From contig NZ_CP009576.1 in the NCBI RefSeq assembly GCF_000763495.1, positions 1,746,001 through 1,810,000 on the forward strand: 64,000 nucleotides of DNA, in the 5' to 3' direction. Source of the DNA: Listeria ivanovii subsp. londoniensis. GTDB taxonomy: Bacteria > Bacillota > Bacilli > Lactobacillales > Listeriaceae. Below, one piece after another: positions 59,011 through 64,000 of this stretch. The translations under genes were made by a program, and so were the position numbers. Numbering within the stretch: the first letter of the stretch is position 1; each line of letters starts with the position of its first letter. The notes beneath the pieces are model-generated. The model was not told the DNA's origin and ran no database searches. It was given only the letters and a program-made list of their open reading frames with translations.

Positions 59011-60144
59011 TTATTTCACCACTTTATTTAGATTTTCGATAATTTCTTGCAGTTTTTGAATAAATATTTGTGCTTCTGAAAGACGGTTTTCATATCCTAA
59101 ACTTACTCGGACCGCCCCCGTTGCTTCTTCGTCAGTCACACCCATTGCTTTTAACGTACTACTTGCTAATTTTTGCTTAGACGAGCAGGCACTTGTTGTG
59201 GAGATGTATATATCTTCTTTTTCAAGCGCATGGACGAGAATTTCGCCTCGGTGCCCTTTAGCTGAAAAACAAATAATATGTGGTGCAGCAACCGCTTTTT
59301 TTGTATGAACTGACATATCTGGCATCGTTGCAATCTCCGTTAATAGAAAATCACGAATCGTTAGCAAATCTGTTTGTTCTTGTTCTAGAGCTAGTCGTAG
59401 TGCTTTTGCGAGTGCTACTGTTCCAGCAAGATTTTCCGTTCCACTACGGTAGCCCATTTCCTGGCCACCACCGATGATTTCAGGATGCAAGTGTACATTT
59501 TTCCGTTTAAACAATGCGCCAGTCCCACGTAAAGCGTGAAATTTATGACCTGAAATAGTAAGTAAATCGACATGATATTCTTTTAGTTGCAAAGGGATTT
59601 TCCCAATGCCTTGAACAAAATCTACATGAAAAAAAGTATCCGCTCGTTTAGCAAGCAACTGACCAATTTCTTGGAGTGGCTGAATACTTCCGACTTCATT
59701 ATTCACGCCCATAATCGATACTAAAATCGTTTCTTCTGAAAGCGCCTGTTCTAGTTCGGTTAGATTGATGACGCCATTTCTATCCACTTTTAAATAGGTT
59801 ACACTAAACCCTTCTTCTTCAAGTTGTTCCATCACAAGTCGTACAGACGGATGCTCAATACTTGAGGTTATAATATGTTTCCCACGATTTTGATAACTAT
59901 AAGCAAGTCCTTTAATGGCTAAATTGTTTCCTTCTGTTCCACCGGATGTAAAAATAATTTCTTCTGGTAAAACTTCTAGCATCGTCGCTATTTGTTTTCT
60001 CGAAGCATCCAGTAATTCTTTGGATTTGGCTCCAAACCGATGTAACGAAGAAGGATTCGCAAAATAAGTACTTGCAACTTTTGTATAGGTTTCAAGCACG
60101 GCATTACTCGGCTTTGTTGTCGCGCTGTTATCGAAATAAATCAT
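59011..60144 (-). CDS. NifS/IscS-like cysteine desulfurase
   Basis: PLP enzyme that takes sulfur from cysteine. PLP lysine in ISGHKFHALRGTGALF near residue 202, catalytic cysteine in STTSACSSKQKLAS near 325. 377 aa. Its tight coupling to thiI matches Bacillus nifZ-thiI, so tRNA thiolation is the probable use rather than general Fe-S assembly. Confidence 0.94.
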   Translation of the reverse strand: MIYFDNSATTKPSNAVLETYTKVASTYFANPSSLHRFGAKSKELLDASRKQIATMLEVLPEEIIFTSGGTEGNNLAIKGLAYSYQNRGKHIITSSIEHPSVRLVMEQLEEEGFSVTYLKVDRNGVINLTELEQALSEETILVSIMGVNNEVGSIQPLQEIGQLLAKRADTFFHVDFVQGIGKIPLQLKEYHVDLLTISGHKFHALRGTGALFKRKNVHLHPEIIGGGQEMGYRSGTENLAGTVALAKALRLALEQEQTDLLTIRDFLLTEIATMPDMSVHTKKAVAAPHIICFSAKGHRGEILVHALEKEDIYISTTSACSSKQKLASSTLKAMGVTDEEATGAVRVSLGYENRLSEAQIFIQKLQEIIENLNKVVK

Positions 60145-60180
60145 ACAAACTAGATTCTCCTCCCCAATACTCCACTTTTC

Positions 60181-60208
60181 ATTTTATCATAATTCCAACA
60201 CATTCCAA
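60181..60208 (-). promoter_or_regulatory. Promoter of the NifS-like-thiI pair
   Basis: Minus-strand TTGGAA, 16 nt, TAAAAT with extended TGA. Confidence 0.65.
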
Positions 60209-60221
60209 CTACTATTTTCAT

Positions 60222-60263
60222 AAAAAAACAGGATTCCTATTAGAAAATAGAAATGCCTGTTTT
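60222..60263 (-). terminator. Terminator after ezrA
   Basis: Minus-strand AAAACAGG...AATAGGAATCCTGTTTTTTT hairpin with a loop of TTCT, followed by T-run. Confidence 0.85.
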
Positions 60264-60267
60264 GGTT

Positions 60268-61983
60268 TTATTCGATATCGTCTACACTAACTTTGGATTC
60301 ATATGCTTTTTCGACTTTTTTAAATGCACCTGTTTCGACTTTTTCTAGAGCCGTTACAGCAATTTCCAAGGCTTTTTTGTACTGATAATCTTTATAAAAG
60401 TGATTTTCTGCTTGGACTAATTCATTCGCTAGCTCTTGATTACGTAAGCGGTAACGGTTGGCGTACTGGATAACATGCTCGACTAAACGAACATTCTCCA
60501 TCATTTCTTCCGCTTTTTCCGTCAAATGGGTTAAGTCTTCTTCAGCAATTCGCCAGTCCTGACCAACTGCTTTCATATTTAAAGGCTTCTCTTCCAAGCG
60601 TTTTTCAAGCGCGTCAATGGATTCCTCCATGTGAGCACGTAATGACAAATATTCCTCTGGAAGTCCAGGCAAGCGTTCTCGTTCCATCTTACGGTCTAGC
60701 GTGATAATTGCTCGACGCATGCGCTCTGCATCATCACGAGCTTCTAATTCATCTTTACGAAGCGAACGTAATTCTTCTGCAAATTTATCCTGTTCTGCAC
60801 CAATGGTGATTAGTGCTGCCTCAATCTCTTTGAGCGTATCTTGTGCTGCTGAGTAAGCAATTTCTCCGCTAGCTATTAATGCTGTAAGTTGTTCAAAGTT
60901 TTCTTTTGCTTCACTTAATTTAGCACTCGTTTTCAAGTAAACAGCTAAATCTTCTTCCCCCACATGATACGTTTGTTTTACTTCAGTAATTTGTTCAGCA
61001 AGTGCATCAGACACTGCATTTTGGCGTTGTAATTTATCCGATGTCGGACTATGATTTTCTTTAACAAAATGACGTGCTTCCGCTTCATGTTCCAGTGTAT
61101 CATAGAATAAGTCAATTTCCGTGTGCAGCTCTTCTATCCCTTGTTCTGCAGCATCCAAATCAAGATTGACCACGTTTTGTTTCATTTTGTCGATTCGTGT
61201 TTTCATTCGAGAAATTTCTTTATCTAGCTCCATTTGCGCTAAATAATAGCCTTTACGAACCATTTCTTCATAACCAGCACGTAGTTTATTGATTTCTTCT
61301 GGTAAAATAGTATCTGTTTCATGTAATAATGAAGGAATCCGTTCCATTTGTCCTTCAATAACTTTCATTTCTTTTTGGACAACTAAAACGATTTCGCGCG
61401 CTTCTAAGTGGTCACCTTGGTCTGTTAATAAGTCGTATTGATTAAGACTATCCGCAAGTGTGTCTAGTCTTGATTCGACATAACCTAATGTGTCTCCTAA
61501 TTTAAAGCCTCTTGTTAAAACTTCCCGACGAAGCTCTGCAAATTTTTCTTTTGTCATACGGCTTTCATTTGCATTCTTTTCTTCACTAATAAGTAATTCC
61601 TTTAAACCACCAAGAATTTGATCCATTTGTTTTTCAATGACAACGAGCATTTGTTCAATATCATTTTCAACATATGTAGCAGAGCGGAATTTATAATGAT
61701 CCGTATTCATCTCAGCTTCGAGTAGTACTTCTTCTAAATCAGGAAATAATCTTGTTTCAATTTCATCCCAAGACGAACGCCATGATTCGAAAAGTGCTTC
61801 TGTTTGACCAGTTAGCTTTAACTTTTTGACTTTGGTTAGTTCATCAATCACAGGTCTCTCTCTAAGCTTAATTTTCTTTTCTTCTAACTCGTTTATTCTT
61901 TGGTAATGTTTTCTTTTTAATATGTAGCCTGCACCAATGACTGCAATTACTACGATAATAAAGCCGATTAACATGTAGTACAT
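60268..61983 (-). CDS. ezrA: Septation ring formation regulator EzrA
   Basis: Spectrin-like division protein that modulates FtsZ rings. Start set at ATG 61983 (MYYMLIGFIIVVIAVIGAG, 571 aa) with GGGAGGATT upstream. One N-terminal membrane segment, then long heptad-rich helices throughout (for example KEISRMKTRIDKMKQNVVNL). Length matches the family. Confidence 0.96.
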   Translation of the reverse strand: MYYMLIGFIIVVIAVIGAGYILKRKHYQRINELEEKKIKLRERPVIDELTKVKKLKLTGQTEALFESWRSSWDEIETRLFPDLEEVLLEAEMNTDHYKFRSATYVENDIEQMLVVIEKQMDQILGGLKELLISEEKNANESRMTKEKFAELRREVLTRGFKLGDTLGYVESRLDTLADSLNQYDLLTDQGDHLEAREIVLVVQKEMKVIEGQMERIPSLLHETDTILPEEINKLRAGYEEMVRKGYYLAQMELDKEISRMKTRIDKMKQNVVNLDLDAAEQGIEELHTEIDLFYDTLEHEAEARHFVKENHSPTSDKLQRQNAVSDALAEQITEVKQTYHVGEEDLAVYLKTSAKLSEAKENFEQLTALIASGEIAYSAAQDTLKEIEAALITIGAEQDKFAEELRSLRKDELEARDDAERMRRAIITLDRKMERERLPGLPEEYLSLRAHMEESIDALEKRLEEKPLNMKAVGQDWRIAEEDLTHLTEKAEEMMENVRLVEHVIQYANRYRLRNQELANELVQAENHFYKDYQYKKALEIAVTALEKVETGAFKKVEKAYESKVSVDDIE

Positions 61984-62230
61984 CCAAAATCCTCCCATCA
62001 ACGTCAACTTGTGAAAGAAAAACAGCCACTCTTGTGCTGCTCATACATCTTTTCAACTATGTACATCTTTCCCTATGTAGTATCTTTTATTCTTCATTTT
62101 CAGCTAATTATACACATCTTATATTTTAACACGATTTGCCTAGAATTACTTGCGTTTAGCGAAAAAATTTTCAAAGCTTACTTTTTCCATTCTTATCTAA
62201 AACAAAATTCCCGAAATCCATTCCTATCCA

Positions 62231-62239
62231 TGCTATACT
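62231..62239 (+). promoter_or_regulatory. Extended -10 promoter of the fRMsr gene
   Basis: TGCTATACT, ~37 nt before the start at 62276. Confidence 0.55.
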
Positions 62240-62275
62240 GAAGACACTATTGGAAAAGAAAAGTGGGGATTATAA

Positions 62276-62776
62276 ATGATTGAAATCGCAAAAATGACTG
62301 GTTCAAAAGAAGAAAATTATGCGCTCGCTTTAAAACAAGTACAAGCAATGATTACAGGTGAAACAAACCTAATCGCTAATTTAAGCAATGTTTCTTCTAT
62401 ATTAAATCAAGCATTAACAAATATTAATTGGGTAGGCTTCTATTTATTTGAAAAAGAAAAGAATGAGCTAGTGCTTGGTCCATTCCAAGGTTTACCAGCT
62501 TGCATCCGCATCCCACTCGGCAAAGGTGTCTGTGGATCCGCTGCTTTAGATCAAAAAACATATATCGTGGAAGATGTCCATCAATTCCCTGGTCATATTG
62601 CTTGTGATGCTGCTTCTAATTCCGAAATAGTATTACCACTAGTAAAGAATGAACAGCTTATCGGTGTACTAGATATCGACAGCCCTTCCACTTCTCACTT
62701 TGATAAGGTAGATCAATTATGGCTTGAAAAAATCCGTGATGCTATCGTTCACGAATTACCTAACGAAATGAATTGA
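62276..62776 (+). CDS. msrC: Free methionine-(R)-sulfoxide reductase (GAF domain)
   Basis: Single GAF-domain enzyme of 166 aa (YtsP-like) that repairs free Met-R-O. The three conserved cysteines are C76, C86 and C110 (ACIRIPLGKGVCG ... HIACD), spaced 10 and 24 as in characterised fRMsr proteins. Start ATG has GTGGGG. Its stop codon lies within the -35 of the rpsD promoter. Confidence 0.92.
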   Translation: MIEIAKMTGSKEENYALALKQVQAMITGETNLIANLSNVSSILNQALTNINWVGFYLFEKEKNELVLGPFQGLPACIRIPLGKGVCGSAALDQKTYIVEDVHQFPGHIACDAASNSEIVLPLVKNEQLIGVLDIDSPSTSHFDKVDQLWLEKIRDAIVHELPNEMN

Positions 62777-62802
62777 CAACAGCCTACTAACTATACTATA
62801 CT
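62773..62802 (+). promoter_or_regulatory. Promoter of rpsD
   Basis: TTGACA, 18 nt, TATACT, starting inside the msrC stop codon (62774-62776). Confidence 0.8.
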
Positions 62803-62811
62803 GGAAGATGT

Positions 62812-62985
62812 GTAAAATGCAGCTTGAGTAAAATGAATGAGTGTGTTGTTTACCCCCAGAGTAATTCTGTGGTATATCGCGTAACCGGCGGCTGCTATGG
62901 TGATGGTATATGAAGGTAAACTGCCCTGATTTGGTTTTACGTCACGTTTGTTTTATACCAAAAACAAATAAAAGGAGGAGTCTCT
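62812..62985 (+). ncRNA. S4 (rpsD) autoregulatory leader
   Basis: The 5' leader of rpsD matches the Firmicute S4 leader: GTTTACC at 62848-62854 pairs with GGTAAAC at 62915-62921 around a GC-rich core (GCGTAACCGGCGGCTGC). Free S4 is known to bind such leaders to repress its own translation. Confidence 0.85.
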
Positions 62986-62986
62986 T

Positions 62987-63589
62987 ATGGCTCGTTATAC
63001 AGGTCCAAGCTGGAAAGTTTCCCGTCGTTTAGGAATTTCACTTTCTGGAACAGGTAAAGAATTAGAGCGTCGTCCGTATGCTCCAGGTCAACACGGCCCA
63101 ACTCAACGTAAAAAAATCTCAGAATATGGTTTGCAACAAGCTGAAAAGCAAAAATTGCGTCATATGTATGGATTAACTGAACGTCAATTCAAAAACACGT
63201 TCAACAAAGCTGGTAAATTACAAGGTAAACATGGTGAGAACTTCATGATCTTACTAGAACAACGCCTTGATAACATCGTTTACCGTCTTGGTCTTGCTCG
63301 CACTCGTCGTGCAGCTCGTCAACTCGTAAACCATGGCCACATCACTGTAGATGGCAAACGCGTAGATATCCCTTCTTACCAAGTTTCTGTTGGTCAAGTG
63401 ATTTCTGTTCGTGAAAAATCTGCTAAAAACTCTGCAATTGCTGAAAGCCTTGACGTTTCAAGCTTCGTGCCTGATTACGTAACTTTCGATGCAGAAACTC
63501 TAACTGGTTCACTTAATCGTATTCCAGAACGTTCTGAACTTGCTGCTGAAATCAACGAAGCATTTATCGTAGAATTCTACAGCCGTTAA
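62987..63589 (+). CDS. rpsD: 30S ribosomal protein S4
   Basis: Primary 16S rRNA-binding protein. N-terminal [20 protein letters not shown] and the S4 RNA-binding domain [20 protein letters not shown] (residues ~92-111) are typical. 200 aa. No zinc-binding cysteines, as in most Bacilli. Start has AAAGGAGGAG. Confidence 0.98.
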   Translation: MARYTGPSWKVSRRLGISLSGTGKELERRPYAPGQHGPTQRKKISEYGLQQAEKQKLRHMYGLTERQFKNTFNKAGKLQGKHGENFMILLEQRLDNIVYRLGLARTRRAARQLVNHGHITVDGKRVDIPSYQVSVGQVISVREKSAKNSAIAESLDVSSFVPDYVTFDAETLTGSLNRIPERSELAAEINEAFIVEFYSR

Positions 63590-63602
63590 TAAGAACTAAT
63601 CG

Positions 63603-63644
63603 CCTTGCAACTCATGACATTTGTTGTGGTTGCAAGGTTTTTTT
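63603..63644 (+). terminator. Terminator after rpsD
   Basis: Stem CCTTGCAA/TTGCAAGG followed by TTTTTTT. Confidence 0.88.
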
Positions 63645-63648
63645 ATGC

Positions 63649-63683
63649 AAAAAAGCACTCGTTTGCTAAAACGAGTGCTTTTT
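63649..63683 (-). terminator. Terminator after tyrS
   Basis: Perfect stem AAAAGCACTCGTTT/AAACGAGTGCTTTT with loop TAGC on the minus strand, next to the tyrS stop. T-runs on both sides allow two-way action. Confidence 0.9.
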
Positions 63684-63685
63684 CA

Positions 63686-64000
63686 TTATTTATAAGAAAT
63701 TAAGAAATACTTCTTCTTCCCACGTCTTACAATCGTAAATTTATTTTCGATACGATCACTTTCACCAATAGCTTTTTCTAAATCTTGCACTCGCTCGCCA
63801 TTAATGTATATTGCCCCATTCATTACATCTTCACGAGCTTGGCGTTTTGATGGTTCAACCCCGAGTGAAACTAACCAATCTACTAAATTCATTTCCGCTT
63901 CCTCTGCTTCAAAAGTAGGCACATCTTTGAAACCTTGTTCGATTTCTGTTGCAGTAAGAGCTTTTACATCCCCACTAAATAATGCTTTAGAAATTTTGAG
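63686..64000 (-). CDS. tyrS: Tyrosyl-tRNA synthetase, C-terminal part (partial)
   Basis: The frame stays open to the right edge, so this is the 3' end of a longer gene (104 codons seen). The S4-like domain is recognisable: LVDWLVSLGVEPSKRQARED and NGAIYINGERVQD. The neighbouring upstream sequence (LKISKALFSGDVKALTATEI) matches the TyrRS linker. rpsD next to tyrS is conserved in Bacilli. Confidence 0.9.
   Translation of the reverse strand, partial: LKISKALFSGDVKALTATEIEQGFKDVPTFEAEEAEMNLVDWLVSLGVEPSKRQAREDVMNGAIYINGERVQDLEKAIGESDRIENKFTIVRRGKKKYFLISYK

Noticed and set aside
62018-62039. Small hairpin CAGC...GCTG with T-run in the ezrA leader (minus strand)
   Set aside because: Only about 6 bp with a bulge; too weak to call an attenuator without data.

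Overview
The window is a stretch of core chromosome from a low-GC Firmicute, and I assign it to Listeria (L. monocytogenes group). Two things support this: many proteins are recognisably Listeria-like, and the gene order matches the Listeria segment from the RNase G-like gene and minD through mreBCD, radC, comC, folC, valS, the hem cluster, polA, citZC, pyk/pfkA, accDA, dnaE, ackA, tpx and arg genes to ezrA, rpsD and tyrS. I cannot fix the species or strain by eye. There is no prophage, insertion sequence, CRISPR array, tRNA or rRNA. Almost all genes lie on the minus strand; the plus-strand exceptions are an M24 peptidase, a universal stress protein, a lipoprotein esterase, an NAD kinase, an fRMsr-type GAF protein and rpsD.

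Layout. 1-5.7 kb: cell shape and division (mreBCD, minCD) with radC, preceded by comC. 6.6-19 kb: folC and valS, the haem cluster hemA-C-D-B-L, the GTPase ysxC, and thrS. valS and thrS each have a T-box leader. 19-26 kb: DNA replication and repair (nrdR-dnaB-dnaI, coaE, mutM, polA). 26-35 kb: central carbon metabolism (ytwI-like-citZ-citC, pykA, pfkA, accD-accA). 35-44 kb: dnaE, nrnA, ytoI-like, ytkL-like, an M24 peptidase and ald. 44-47 kb: universal stress gene and the type-B carboxylesterase lipoprotein. 47-52 kb: ytxK-ackA, tpx, sppA with an RDD membrane protein, nadK. 52-58 kb: arginine operon argC-J-B-D-F. 58-64 kb: ezrA, NifS-like and thiI, fRMsr, rpsD with its S4 leader, and the 3' end of tyrS.

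Regulation is unusually readable. There are many good sigma-A promoters, a perfect CcpC-type dyad (ATAA-N7-TTAT) inside the promoter of the ytwI-citZ-citC operon, a ComK-like double AT-box before comC, a sigma-B-like promoter before the stress gene, two T-boxes, an S4 leader and about twenty intrinsic terminators.

The least ordinary locus is 45.0-46.9 kb. A lipoprotein esterase sits between the stress gene and ackA, behind a promoter and a leader that carries a strong intrinsic terminator just before the start codon, with an alternative pairing that could act as an antiterminator. I saw no wholly new multi-gene system; the rest is conserved housekeeping DNA.
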